The translations under genes and the position numbers were made by a program. A stretch of DNA of 64,000 nt from NCBI RefSeq assembly GCF_012027305.1, contig NZ_SNUF01000001.1, positions 1,116,001-1,180,000 of the forward strand, read 5' to 3'. The notes under the pieces are model-generated. The model was not told where the DNA came from. It searched no databases and saw only the letters and a list, made by a program, of their open reading frames with translations. Shown in pieces: positions 48,212 to 57,455 of the stretch (position 1 is the stretch's first letter; each line of letters starts with the position of its first letter). Source of the stretch: Thermococcus sp. MAR1 (GTDB lineage Archaea; Methanobacteriota_B; Thermococci; Thermococcales; Thermococcaceae).

Positions 48212-49702
48212 TCAGCTAACCTTTATTTCCCTCTCCCCTTCATTTTCGACCTCATGTATCTTTCCGCCCTTCATAACCTCCACGATGGCAAGGCTCAGCA
48301 GAGCGAGGAAGAGGTAGACGAGGGCTGAAGTCCCGAAGAGCACCTCGTAGGCCTTGGTCGTTGGCACCTTTATCTGCACCCAGCTCGGAGCACCCGGCGG
48401 GTGGAAGAGGATGTAGTAGGTGCTCATTATCGTGCCCGCTATTGCAGGGCCCCAGGTGGAGCCGAAGTTCCTGAAGAGGCTGTTCGCTCCCGTCGCTATT
48501 CCCATGACCCTCGGCGGGACACTGAAGACGAGCACGTTTATGAGCGAGATGTTCATCAGCGTTATTCCCGCGCCAACGTAGGTTATCAGACCAACGAAGG
48601 CCCAGAGGTGGTTCGGCGGAAGGTTCGGGGCGTACTTCGCGAGTATCCCAAGTCCGGAACTTGCTATCAATGCGCCGGTTATGGCGAGGGGTTTTGCCCC
48701 AACTCTCGGCATTATCCTGCCGGCGAGGGGAGCTATGATGAGCATGACGCCGGCCATAGGGGTCATGAGCATGCCGCTTTCGAGTATGGTCTTGCCGAAG
48801 CCGTACGGCGGCTTCATCTGGAAGATGTAGGTGTTGGCCTGGCTCATCATGGAAATGCCGAAGGCCGCGAACATTATGCCGAGGTTCACTATGGCCGGGT
48901 TTCTGGAGGATATTATGTCGAGCGGTATCAGCGGGTTGTCTGCTCTCCTCTCCCAGAGGAGGAGCAGAAAGGCACCGACTAGCGAGACCGCAAAAAGGAG
49001 GAGCGTTTCCTCCGCCTTCCAGCCGACGGTAGGTGCCCTCGTCACGGCAACCAGAGCCGGCACGACGGCCCAAATCAGGAAGAGAACGCCGGGCCAGTCG
49101 ATCTTCCCTGGATTCACGTAACGGCTCTCACGGAGGATTTTCCAGGCGAGGATGAACATCAAAACCGCAAAAGGCGCCGCCGAGTGGTACGTCCAGCGCC
49201 ATCCCCAGTTCTGGGTAACGTAGGCACCCAAAGGAAGCGCAATAACCATACCCACTGCAAACATGGCGCTTATCATTCCCTGAACCTGGGGCACCATCTC
49301 CGGGGGGAACTCCTCACGGACGAGGGAAAAGGCGAGGGGAAATATTGCCATGCCGAAGCCCTGTATCGCCCTCGTGAAGAGGAGCCACTGGAAGCTCGGT
49401 GCAAAGCCGTTGAGGATAACGCCGAGCGTGTAAAATCCCAAAGCAACCAAGAACATCTTCTTTTTGCCGTACATATCGCCGAGCTTTCCAAATAAAGCCA
49501 CGCTCACCGTTCCGACGAGGAGGTAGATTGTGAGAATCCAGCTGACGTCGTTGGGGTTTATGGCAAACTCCCTCTGGATGGTGGGCAGCGCTGGGGTGAG
49601 CATCGCCTCGGTGTACATGACGAGGAGCGGGAGGATAACAACGACGAGCATCGCCTTTTTTGCATAGCTCAGGTCGTAGGTTTCGCCCTTTCTCTCAACC
49701 AT
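48212..49702 (-). CDS. MFS multidrug exporter (14-helix DHA2 type)
   Basis: 496 residues, about 14 membrane helices. Motif A (GKLGDMYGKKK) and the motif C-like GFGMAIFPLAFSLVREEFP segment mark the EmrB/QacA drug:proton antiporter group. Start ATG 49702, in GTGATG, after GGTGATGG. The promoter has TATA-like CTTTATAAG (49738-49746, minus) followed by two 10-base palindromes, so expression is probably repressor-controlled and drug-inducible. Confidence 0.88.
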   Translation of the reverse strand: MVERKGETYDLSYAKKAMLVVVILPLLVMYTEAMLTPALPTIQREFAINPNDVSWILTIYLLVGTVSVALFGKLGDMYGKKKMFLVALGFYTLGVILNGFAPSFQWLLFTRAIQGFGMAIFPLAFSLVREEFPPEMVPQVQGMISAMFAVGMVIALPLGAYVTQNWGWRWTYHSAAPFAVLMFILAWKILRESRYVNPGKIDWPGVLFLIWAVVPALVAVTRAPTVGWKAEETLLLFAVSLVGAFLLLLWERRADNPLIPLDIISSRNPAIVNLGIMFAAFGISMMSQANTYIFQMKPPYGFGKTILESGMLMTPMAGVMLIIAPLAGRIMPRVGAKPLAITGALIASSGLGILAKYAPNLPPNHLWAFVGLITYVGAGITLMNISLINVLVFSVPPRVMGIATGANSLFRNFGSTWGPAIAGTIMSTYYILFHPPGAPSWVQIKVPTTKAYEVLFGTSALVYLFLALLSLAIVEVMKGGKIHEVENEGEREIKVS

Positions 49703-49715
49703 CACTTTCCATCAC

Positions 49716-49737
49716 CGATGTATCGGACGATATATCG
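49716..49737. promoter_or_regulatory. Tandem palindromic operator before the MFS exporter
   Basis: CGATATATCG (perfect palindrome, 49728-49737) and CGATGTATCG (one mismatch, 49716-49725) lie 2 bases apart, just downstream of the TATA box of the exporter gene. The 12-base period would put two repressor dimers close to one turn apart. The repressor gene is not obvious nearby. Confidence 0.6.
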
Positions 49738-49790
49738 CTTATAAAGTTAGCGGTAGGGAGTATAAACTCTTGGGACAAACCAGAAGATGG

Positions 49791-49895
49791 GTGGATGCAT
49801 GTCTGAGTAATATCAGGAGGTTGGCCGGAATCCTCGGCAGGGAGAGAGCGAGAGAGGTGGGAGAGTACTTGAAGAAACTCAACGAGAGGTTTTAG
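49791..49895 (+). CDS. Candidate small ORF, possibly an antitoxin fragment
   Basis: GTG-started frame of 34 codons ending GRERAREVGEYLKKLNERF, a plausible basic amphipathic helix. TATA-like TATAAACT (49761-49768) lies 23-30 bases upstream; TTG 49770 would add 7 residues. No match recognised. The rest of 49703-50042 holds the exporter operator and a tnpB-like relic end. Confidence 0.3.
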   Translation: MDACLSNIRRLAGILGRERAREVGEYLKKLNERF

Positions 49896-49954
49896 GCCAT
49901 TAATGAACGCTTTGGAGATGCTCTTGTGCTCGTGCTCACCTCAATCGGGACATT

Positions 49955-49995
49955 CTCCCGAAGGCCTCGTCCTTTAGGGCAGGGGTGGGTGGATA
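49955..49995. mobile_element. Possible IS200/IS605 (tnpB) right-end relic
   Basis: GCCTCGTCCTTTAGGGCAGG (49965-49984) matches the end at 37331-37350 closely (shared CTC-x-x-CCTTTAGGGC-x-GG) and reads ASSFRAG in one frame, like the C-terminus of Thermococcales TnpB. No transposase remains upstream. Confidence 0.35.
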
Positions 49996-50042
49996 TTGGA
50001 TAATATTGGAACGAAGAGTTAGGGATTTTGGCGCTTTAGGTT

Positions 50043-50540
50043 TTATTCTTTATTGTGCATCATTAGGAACTCTTTGGGAGTGAGGATGTAGAATTCGTGG
50101 CCGTCCAACTTGAATTTTTTGTTCTTGTTCCTAATTTTCAGCAGGTGTTTTCGATCATATGTTATCAGGAACTCAGCCTTTGAGTTGTAGACCACGTCGA
50201 GGAATGGAACGTCCCTCGGATCATAAACCGTCTCAAGGAGGGCCTTTGAGTTTTTAAAAGATCTTTTTATGGCTACTCTTGTGGACATTGCCAGAACGGC
50301 GTCGATTCTTATCCGTGAGATTGCAGGCGGAATTCGCTTGGCAACTTTTGGATACGCTGTTACCCTGTAGTACTCGCTTTTAGTTGAACCTGAATAGTAG
50401 TGCCGGACTTTTCCCTCTGCAAGAAGTCTTACCACGTCGAAAGCATGGCCTTTCGGAGAAAGGAGTGCAGCTATTAGAACTGAAGTGTCAATGACTATTC
50501 GAGGCCGAGTTCCTTCAGCTTTTTCTCTATTCTCTGCCAT
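50043..50540 (-). CDS. PIN-domain toxin (COG1569 type)
   Basis: 165 residues. PIN acids in IVIDTSVLIAALL and DPRDVPFLDVVYNSKAEFLITYDRKHL, the pattern of the COG1569 toxin group. It overlaps the antitoxin gene by 46 bases; the first 12 residues are weak, so the true start may lie slightly downstream. Confidence 0.82.
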   Translation of the reverse strand: MAENREKAEGTRPRIVIDTSVLIAALLSPKGHAFDVVRLLAEGKVRHYYSGSTKSEYYRVTAYPKVAKRIPPAISRIRIDAVLAMSTRVAIKRSFKNSKALLETVYDPRDVPFLDVVYNSKAEFLITYDRKHLLKIRNKNKKFKLDGHEFYILTPKEFLMMHNKE

Positions 50541-50797
50541 TTCCTTATCTCCTCCCTGGCCTCGTAGTAAAGCCTGACTGCGTCCTCTTCATTCATTGCA
50601 GGTTCCTCATTACTCCACTCCTCAATGATTTTTTTGGCCTTTTCCTTCGTCACTTTTGTTCGGGTCTTTTTGAGCTTCTCAAGGTTGGCCTTCCACTCGT
50701 AATACTCAAGGAGCTCCTTTGGGGAGACCCCAACGGCCTTGGCAACTTCCTCTATAAGGAGCCTTACACCCTCTGAATTCCTCACGCTGACGGCCAT
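50495..50797 (-). CDS. Antitoxin partner of the COG1569 PIN toxin
   Basis: 100 residues, helical and highly charged. The N-terminus (EGVRLLIEEVAKAVGVSPKELLEYYEWKANLE in part) resembles small archaeal antitoxins paired with this PIN group. Translational overlap with the toxin supports the pairing. The region 50798-51013 upstream shows no gene. Confidence 0.7.
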   Translation of the reverse strand: MAVSVRNSEGVRLLIEEVAKAVGVSPKELLEYYEWKANLEKLKKTRTKVTKEKAKKIIEEWSNEEPAMNEEDAVRLYYEAREEIRKWQRIEKKLKELGLE

Positions 50798-51013
50798 TCA
50801 TCACACCTTGAAGAAGTTGAAGAAAAGGAATGTTATTAACTTTTCTTCAGCGGTACATTATCATCGGCTCAATGTGGTACACACTACCCACCAATGCTTT
50901 GCTCACATTTTGAGTTTTTCGGTTCCCGGAAAACACAATCAACGAAATGAAAACTCGACTTAACATTTTGGGGACACAGTAAAGTTCAAGAGGTGAAGAT
51001 TCTTCCTTAAACC

Positions 51014-53782
51014 ATGCACCCCCTCCTCAGGAAGGCCATCAGGGAACGCTTCGGGAAGCTCAACCGTCTCCAGCAGGATGCATTCAGGGAGATTAGCTCC
51101 GGGAAGAGCGTTCTGATCATAGCCCCAACCGGTTCGGGAAAGACAGAAGCGGCTGTTCTGCCCGTCTTCAATGAAATCCTTGAAGAGGGGCTTAAACCAA
51201 TCTCGGCACTCTACATAGCACCGCTCAAGGCCCTTAACAGGGATTTGCTTGAGAGACTTCAATGGTGGGGGAAGAGGCTCGGGATAAGCGTCGAGGTGAG
51301 GCACGGCGACACCTCGGCCTACAGGAAGGCGAAGCAGGTGAAGAACCCTCCTCAAATGCTTATAATTACCCCTGAAACGCTGGGCGTGATTCTGACGGTT
51401 AAGTCGCTCAGGAAACATCTTGAGAACGTCAAGTTCGTGATTGTTGACGAGATAGCCGAACTCGTGGACAACAAACGCGGTGCCCAGCTCCTCCTCGGCC
51501 TTGAGCGGTTGGCCGAGATAGCGGACTTCAGGAGGATAGGCATGACGGCAACGGTAGGCAACGAGGAGGAGGTGAGGGAGTGGCTGAAAGCTGATACTAT
51601 AGTGAAGCCGAGCTGGAGGAAGAACTACCGCTTCCGCGTGCTCTATCCATCTCCTACTAAAGATGACATGAAACTCGCCCGGGAGCTGAGCCTCTCTCCG
51701 GAGATAGCGGCGCGTTTGAGGCTCCTCTGGGAGATAGTTGAGGAGCACGGAAGGGCGCTCATATTCACCAACACGCGCCAGTTCGCGGAGATTCTGGCGC
51801 ACCGCCTCAAGGCCTGGGGAAAACCGGTTGAAGTCCACCACGGCTCGCTTTCGAGGGAAGCCAGAATTAAGGCGGAGAAAGCTTTGAAAGAGGGCAGAAT
51901 CAAAGCCTTAATCTGCACGTCCTCGATGGAGCTTGGCATAGACATAGGTGACGTGGACGTCGTGATCCAGTACATGAGCCCCCGCCAGGTGAACAGGCTC
52001 GTCCAGCGCGTCGGTCGGGCCAAGCACCGCATAGGTGAGGTCAGCGAGGGCTACATCATAACCTCCAACGTCGAGGACTACATCCAGAGCCTCGTCATAG
52101 CGAAGCACGCCCTCGAAGGCCGCTTTGAGGCGGTCGAGCCGATGGGCGGCCTTGATGTTCTGGCCCACTTCATCGTCGGCCTGCTCATTGAGTACAAGAA
52201 ACTCCCGCGCGAGAGGCCCTACGAGATAGCGAGGCGGGCCTACGTTTACAGGGATTTGAGCTGGAGCGATTACCTCGACGTTCTCCGCGTTTTGGAGGAT
52301 GCCCGGCTGATAGGCTACGACGAGGAGAAAAACCTTCTCTACCTGAGGAGGGGGGCCTTCCAGTACTACTACGAGAACCTCTCGACGATACCGGACGAGG
52401 TCTCGTGGAGGGTCTTCGATGCTGGAAGCGGGCACGTCATAGGTCGCTTAGACGAGAGCTTTATCATGGATCTGGAGGAGGGCATGGACTTCGTGATGTC
52501 CGGCAAAAGCTGGATAGTGCTCAAAATAGACGACGAGGCAAGGCTTTTGAAGGTTCGCGAGAGCAAGAGCCTGGAGAGCGCGATACCGAGCTGGGAGGGC
52601 GAGATGATCCCCGTTCCCTTCAGCGTTGCCCTCGATGTCGGCCGGCTGAAGAGGAAGCTGGCTTTCGACTTCGAGAAGGGGCTCAAGCTTCTGGAGGGGG
52701 TCGAGTTCAGCGAGGTGGAGCTGAGGAGGGCCTTTGGGGAAATCAGGGACGAGCCATTCTCAACCGACCGCGACATCGTCGTCGAGAGCACGCCGAAAGC
52801 CTTAATCATCCACGCCGATTTCGGGAACAGGGCCAACGAGGCTCTGGGGAGATTAGTTCACTCGCTCCTGATTCTGCGCTACGGCAGGGTCTTTTCGGTC
52901 CGCTCGCAGGGCCACGCGATAGTCTTCAAGACCCCGTTCCAGCTGAACCCCGAGGAGGTGAAGGGCTACCTCTACCGGGAGCCCGAAACTCTGGAGTTCA
53001 TAGTTTCCCGCGCGCTGAGGGACTCGCACGCATATCGCTGGAGAATGCTGAACGTGGCGAAGCGCTTTGGCGCCCTTAGAAGGGACGCGAAGATAAGGAG
53101 AATCGAGAGGCTCTTCGAGGGGACGGTTATTGAGCGAGAAACCCTCAACGAGCTTTACCACGACAAGGTGGACGTGAGGAAGGGGAAGCTGGTCCTTGAG
53201 ATGCTCAAGAGAGGTTCGCTCAGGGTGAAGACCGAGCTTAGGAGGGAGCCTTCGACTCTGGCTAAGCTCAACATGACCGTCGGCGGCGAGTTCCTGCTCT
53301 CCGGCGTCCTGGAGAGGGACGAGATACTTGAACTGTTCAGGGAGAGATTGCTCGACCACGAGGTCATTTTAGTTTGCACCAACTGCGGCTGGCACGCGAA
53401 GACGAGGGCGATTAGACTGCAGAACGTGGACCTGAGGCAGTGCCCTCGCTGCGGCTCAAAGATGCTCGCCGTTGCCCACCCTATCGACGCGGAAGAGTTT
53501 CTTCCCGTTCTGGAGAAAGTTCGCCACGGGAGGCCGCTGGAGCGGAAAGAGGAGAGAACCTACAGGAAGCTGTTGAAAGCCGCTGATCTGGTGGATTCCT
53601 ATGGCTTTGAGGCTGTTTTAGCGTTAGCCAGCTACGGGACGGGGCCAGACACCGCCGCCAGAATTCTTGCACAGTACAAGGGAGATGCCTTAATCGTAGC
53701 CCTCATGGAGCGGGAGAGGCAGTTCATAAGGACGAGGCGCTTCTGGGTGGACAAGAAGGAGGAAAAGGAGAGCGAGGAATAA
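51014..53782 (+). CDS. Lhr-type superfamily 2 DEAD/DEAH-box helicase
   Basis: 922 residues. Two RecA domains: Q-like LNRLQQDAF, Walker A APTGSGKTEA (about 36-45), DEIA box (motif II), TATVG (motif III) and QRVGRAKHR (motif VI). A winged helix and the large Lhr-core domain follow, and a CxxC...CxxC zinc ribbon sits near 787-808 (CTNCGWHAK, CPRCGSK). Lhr-core enzymes unwind forked DNA and RNA:DNA hybrids 3' to 5' in repair. The A in DEIA, where Lhr usually has H, is a variation. Confidence 0.88.
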   Translation: MHPLLRKAIRERFGKLNRLQQDAFREISSGKSVLIIAPTGSGKTEAAVLPVFNEILEEGLKPISALYIAPLKALNRDLLERLQWWGKRLGISVEVRHGDTSAYRKAKQVKNPPQMLIITPETLGVILTVKSLRKHLENVKFVIVDEIAELVDNKRGAQLLLGLERLAEIADFRRIGMTATVGNEEEVREWLKADTIVKPSWRKNYRFRVLYPSPTKDDMKLARELSLSPEIAARLRLLWEIVEEHGRALIFTNTRQFAEILAHRLKAWGKPVEVHHGSLSREARIKAEKALKEGRIKALICTSSMELGIDIGDVDVVIQYMSPRQVNRLVQRVGRAKHRIGEVSEGYIITSNVEDYIQSLVIAKHALEGRFEAVEPMGGLDVLAHFIVGLLIEYKKLPRERPYEIARRAYVYRDLSWSDYLDVLRVLEDARLIGYDEEKNLLYLRRGAFQYYYENLSTIPDEVSWRVFDAGSGHVIGRLDESFIMDLEEGMDFVMSGKSWIVLKIDDEARLLKVRESKSLESAIPSWEGEMIPVPFSVALDVGRLKRKLAFDFEKGLKLLEGVEFSEVELRRAFGEIRDEPFSTDRDIVVESTPKALIIHADFGNRANEALGRLVHSLLILRYGRVFSVRSQGHAIVFKTPFQLNPEEVKGYLYREPETLEFIVSRALRDSHAYRWRMLNVAKRFGALRRDAKIRRIERLFEGTVIERETLNELYHDKVDVRKGKLVLEMLKRGSLRVKTELRREPSTLAKLNMTVGGEFLLSGVLERDEILELFRERLLDHEVILVCTNCGWHAKTRAIRLQNVDLRQCPRCGSKMLAVAHPIDAEEFLPVLEKVRHGRPLERKEERTYRKLLKAADLVDSYGFEAVLALASYGTGPDTAARILAQYKGDALIVALMERERQFIRTRRFWVDKKEEKESEE

Positions 53783-53848
53783 CCCCCACCAGTAACTGGC
53801 GGAGGGTCTTGCTTAAAAAACCTTGGCTCAAAAAGGGAAAAGTAAAGC

Positions 53849-54904
53849 TCACTCGCCCTTCCCGTAAATCTCGTTCAGCGCCTTCAGAAACTCGCTGGCA
53901 GTAACGACGTCCCTCACGTCGATGTGCTCGTTCTTCGTGTGCGATATGTCGAGGTTGCCCGGCCCGAAGACTATGGTTCTGGTTCCGTTGTACATGAAGT
54001 TTATGGCATCGGTCCAGCTCCTCATTCCGCCGAACTCGTCTATGTCGGTAACTTCCATCGCCTTTTTGGCGAGCTGAACTATCTCTTCGTCCGGCTCAAG
54101 CTCGTAGCCGTCCCATATTTCGGTGTACTCGTATTTGAGAGTATACTCGTCGAATATCGGGTCGAGCAGGTCGAGTATGTCCTCGACTTCCTGGTCGGGC
54201 AAAAGCCTCGCCTCAAGCCGGCCCTTGCAGAGAGCGGGGATTAGATAAACCGGGTTCTCGCAGATTAGTTCCTGTATGCCTATGTGGGGGTCGAAGTATT
54301 TCCCCTTGGCCTTAAACGGCTCAAGTTTTTTCATCTCCTCCAGCATCTTGTAGGTCTCCTCTATAGCATTAAGGCCGCTCTCCGGACAGGCGCCATGAGC
54401 TTCTTTGCCGTCCACCTCAAAGTAGGCCTCGATGTTGCCGGCGTGGGCGATGTGCACCTCCAAATCCGTGGGCTCAAGGACAACGGCCATCTTCGGCTTG
54501 TACCGCTCCATGAAGAGCGCAGAACCCCTGCCGCCGTGCTCCTCGTCGCTGACGAAGACTATGCCGACGTTGAGCTCCTTCCCTTCTCTGCGGAGGTTCT
54601 CAAGCATGAGGAGTATAGCAGCGGCGCCGCCTTTGATGTCGCTCGCACCGGTTCCGTAGACTATGTTGCCCCTCACGAAGGGCTGGGCTCTAATCGGTAT
54701 GGTATCAACGTGAACCTCGTAGAAGAGCTCGGCATCTGGATTAACCACTAGGTCTATTATCTGCCCGTCGCTCTCGATGTGAACGTCGTAGTCGAGTTTA
54801 TGCAAAAACTCCATGATGTGGAGCATGATTCTGTCTTCCTGGCCAGACGGAGACGGTATCTTCAAAAGTTGAAGGAGTATCTCCTTGGCTCTCTCGGTCT
54901 TCAT
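53849..54904 (-). CDS. M20-family metallopeptidase (acetylornithine deacetylase / LysW-type hydrolase)
   Basis: 351 residues from ATG 54904 after GGTGAC. Zinc site residues: HVDTIP, GASDIKGG (bridging Asp), SDEEHGG (catalytic Glu and ligand), LEPT and the final SHTKNEHI histidine. Length and the GAxDxKGG/DEExGG pattern fit the ArgE/DapE/LysK branch; the substrate could be LysW-bound lysine/ornithine, an acyl amino acid or a peptide. No lysine-biosynthesis genes adjoin it. Confidence 0.87.
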   Translation of the reverse strand: MKTERAKEILLQLLKIPSPSGQEDRIMLHIMEFLHKLDYDVHIESDGQIIDLVVNPDAELFYEVHVDTIPIRAQPFVRGNIVYGTGASDIKGGAAAILLMLENLRREGKELNVGIVFVSDEEHGGRGSALFMERYKPKMAVVLEPTDLEVHIAHAGNIEAYFEVDGKEAHGACPESGLNAIEETYKMLEEMKKLEPFKAKGKYFDPHIGIQELICENPVYLIPALCKGRLEARLLPDQEVEDILDLLDPIFDEYTLKYEYTEIWDGYELEPDEEIVQLAKKAMEVTDIDEFGGMRSWTDAINFMYNGTRTIVFGPGNLDISHTKNEHIDVRDVVTASEFLKALNEIYGKGE

Positions 54905-55021
54905 TTGGGTCACCTAACAATTGGTTTTCCCGATTCCTTATAAACCCGCCCCCGGGTTTGAAGGCTTTTCTCAAACCCAGGGGCTAAGTATTTCGAGGCC
55001 TATTCTTAAACGGGTGGTTCC

Positions 55022-56632
55022 ATGAATCCGCGAGTTGCAGGTTCGGTTATACTCGCCCTCCTGCTCGTGGTTTCCATGGTCGGCTATACCGGAGCCTTCG
55101 GGAAGGGGGGAGAGGGAAAGCTGGAGTACAAGGTCTACTCGAAGGAGCAGGTAATGTCTGCAGTCTACAAGGCATACGGTAACCCGGAGCTCGGCTTCTG
55201 GGTGGCAAAGGTGGTAATAAGGAACACGGGCGACGGAGCGCTGAAAAACATAAAGATCAGGTACTCCATAGACAACTACGCCCCCGAAACTGCGAGAAGC
55301 TATCCCGTTCTCGTTCCCGGCGGGACGATAGTTGACCTCTACTACCCCATTCTATCAAGCGAGGTGACCAAGCTCACGATGCCAACGCCTTCAAACCTCA
55401 GGATAACCGTAGAGTACGAGGCGAACGGCGAAAGAAAAACCGAGGAGATAACCAGGCCGATTCAGATACTCGGAATCCACGACTTCGTGTTCTCTTCTCT
55501 TCCTCCAGAGGAGAGCACGGGCAGTTTCTACGACACCTTCAGCAACGCCCCGCTCATAGCGGCGTGGGTAACTACCACAGACCCCGTTGTGAGGGAATTT
55601 GCCGATATGGGAAACAGGCTGGCCGGGGGTGCGGGGGCAAGCTTGAGCGACGATGAGGCGATAAAAAGCCTCAGCGGAATATGGGCTTTGGCCCTTATGA
55701 ACGGCTTTTCCTACAAAACGGAGCCGAACTCCTACTGGACTGCCAAAGCGGCCCAGCACGTTATGTATCCGAGGGACGTCATAAGGGACAAGAGCGGAAC
55801 CTGTCTCGACCTGGCGATATGGTTCGCAACGCTTGCGACAACCCAGGGGCTGAAGAGCTACGTCGTCTTCATACCAGGGCATGCGTTTCCCCTCATCGAA
55901 CTGCCGAGCGGAGCTTTGATTCCTGTTGAGGCCACGGTAATAAACGAGGGAGTTTCCTTCCAGGAGGCAATTCAAGCTGGAATCCAAACCTGGCAGGAAG
56001 CTATGCAGGGGCCGTACATCATAGTGGACGTGGCTGAGATGCAATCCAATGGAATAGTCCCGCCCGAGCTCCCGGAGCTTCCAGCGGACGTTCTTACCAG
56101 GTGGGGAATAAGCCTACAGACCGGCGGTACCGGTGGTGGAGTCGGAGGAACTAGCGGTGGAAATGAAGGCAACGGTGGAGGGGCTGGAGAAACGGGCGGA
56201 GGAACAGGGAACACGGGAGAGTGGAACACTTACCATGGGAACTACTTCTCCTTTGATTACCCGGCCAGCTGGGACGCTCCTGAAGACTATGGGGGCTACG
56301 TCTATCTGCTCAGCCCCGACACAGAATTCGAGTTCATCGTTCTATATTCGCAGGGGGCAAGCGTTGAGGACATGGTCAGGGCATTCGAGGACAGCGTGGC
56401 AGATGCCGAGATGACCATCAAGGAGAGACAGGAAACGCAGGCAAGCATAGCCGGGATAACAGCGTATACCGTCCTCTACACGATTGACACTGGCTACGGA
56501 GATTACTCGGCGGTTGCGAGGTACTTTACAGCGGGTGGAGTCGGCTTCGCCGTCGTTTACGACTTCCCAGCCGGCAAAAACGAGTACAACCAGCTGGGAG
56601 AATACATGGTAAGCACCTTTAAGCTGGGGTGA
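55022..56632 (+). CDS. Exported transglutaminase-like protein with C-terminal PsbP-like domain
   Basis: 536 residues; GGGTGG precedes the ATG. Signal peptide (1-25), a beta-sandwich (about 35-150), then a transglutaminase-like domain with catalytic Cys (SGTCLDLAIW, about 261), His (FIPGHAFPLI, about 288) and Glu/Asp (IPVEAT). A Gly/Thr-rich linker (about 363-402) leads to a domain beginning GNYFSFDYPASWD, like PsbP/MOG1-type folds. Archaeal transglutaminase-like domains often act as proteases or peptide ligases. Start of a cluster of exported proteins. Confidence 0.82.
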   Translation: MNPRVAGSVILALLLVVSMVGYTGAFGKGGEGKLEYKVYSKEQVMSAVYKAYGNPELGFWVAKVVIRNTGDGALKNIKIRYSIDNYAPETARSYPVLVPGGTIVDLYYPILSSEVTKLTMPTPSNLRITVEYEANGERKTEEITRPIQILGIHDFVFSSLPPEESTGSFYDTFSNAPLIAAWVTTTDPVVREFADMGNRLAGGAGASLSDDEAIKSLSGIWALALMNGFSYKTEPNSYWTAKAAQHVMYPRDVIRDKSGTCLDLAIWFATLATTQGLKSYVVFIPGHAFPLIELPSGALIPVEATVINEGVSFQEAIQAGIQTWQEAMQGPYIIVDVAEMQSNGIVPPELPELPADVLTRWGISLQTGGTGGGVGGTSGGNEGNGGGAGETGGGTGNTGEWNTYHGNYFSFDYPASWDAPEDYGGYVYLLSPDTEFEFIVLYSQGASVEDMVRAFEDSVADAEMTIKERQETQASIAGITAYTVLYTIDTGYGDYSAVARYFTAGGVGFAVVYDFPAGKNEYNQLGEYMVSTFKLG

Positions 56633-56637
56633 TGGGG

Positions 56638-57249
56638 ATGAGGAAGTTGATAGTCTTTTTCCTCCTGATACTGTTGCCGTTAACGGTCGCCCAGGAGATA
56701 AAGATAGTGGAGTACAAGATAGACGGTACTATGAGGGTTAGCGTTGACGAAAGCGGGAACGCCAAGGTCGAGGAAACCTGGAAGTTCACCCCAAACCTCT
56801 ACCTTCAGATGAAGCAGGCCTACCCGACAACGTACATGCTCAAGAGGGAGTTCGAGAACAAGAGGAGCGACGTGGAGTATGAGGACATGAAGATTGAGTG
56901 GGACGACACGAACAACCAGATAAGGGCAACGTACACGCTCCTCGGCTTTGCAGTCAACAAAGGTTCTTACTGGGAGGTAAAAATGGGGAACGACCTCACC
57001 CTTTCAACGCAGACTGGAAATACCCTTGTTCTAACAGCCGTTCAGCCACTCTTCAACGGCCAGGGGAGGCTGATAGAGACGATAACGGTAACTTTACCCA
57101 GAGATGCAAAGAACGTCCGCTTCGAAAACGGCGCCATAAAGTACGAGCTTCCCTACAAAGAAAGCGGCAAAAATCCAATCTTCCTCGGGCTTGCGGGGAT
57201 AGCTTTGGTGGGACTCGTGCTCCTCAACGTCCCCCTGAAGAGGGGTTGA
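56638..57249 (+). CDS. Exported membrane-anchored protein related to the 2388-3857 protein
   Basis: 203 residues from ATG 56638 after GGTGATGG (GTG 56629 and ATG 56632 possible), overlapping or abutting the transglutaminase stop. Signal peptide (1-18), external beta domain, C-terminal membrane helix (about 181-198) and KRG end. SYWEVKMGND... and LIETITVTLPRDAKNVRFENG resemble YWEVHLDPTRG... and NTFIIKLPENATLIEYPK of the protein at 2388-3857. Role unknown; co-transcribed with the transglutaminase-like gene. Confidence 0.78.
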   Translation: MRKLIVFFLLILLPLTVAQEIKIVEYKIDGTMRVSVDESGNAKVEETWKFTPNLYLQMKQAYPTTYMLKREFENKRSDVEYEDMKIEWDDTNNQIRATYTLLGFAVNKGSYWEVKMGNDLTLSTQTGNTLVLTAVQPLFNGQGRLIETITVTLPRDAKNVRFENGAIKYELPYKESGKNPIFLGLAGIALVGLVLLNVPLKRG

Positions 57250-57251
57250 AA

Positions 57252-57404
57252 ATGCTCAGGGAGATCAAGAAGGAGCTCGTGGAGTACATAAGCAGAAACA
57301 CGGGTATCGATAAGGAAACGGTAGTTAGAGTCCTCCGCGCGGAGGAGGCTTTCTTTGTTCTCCAGCTTGAGAAGGCCCTTGGAGAGAACGGGAGGAATGA
57401 GTAA
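57252..57404 (+). CDS. Small helical protein in the exported-protein operon
   Basis: 50 residues from ATG 57252, 2 bases after the previous stop. Two amphipathic helices (LREIKKELVEYISRNTG and VVRVLRAEEAFFVLQLEKAL), no signal peptide, so cytoplasmic; it looks like a small regulator or adaptor. No family recognised. Confidence 0.6.
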   Translation: MLREIKKELVEYISRNTGIDKETVVRVLRAEEAFFVLQLEKALGENGRNE

Positions 57405-57455
57405 TGTTCCCTTTCGTTATTTCAATCCATTCCCGCTCCTAAAGGGGGGAGGGGT

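Noticed and set aside
48401-48982. 193-codon plus-strand frame
   Set aside because: Shadow of the MFS exporter gene, rich in Arg, His and Gly.
55391-56044. 217-codon minus-strand frame
   Set aside because: Antisense to the transglutaminase-like gene.
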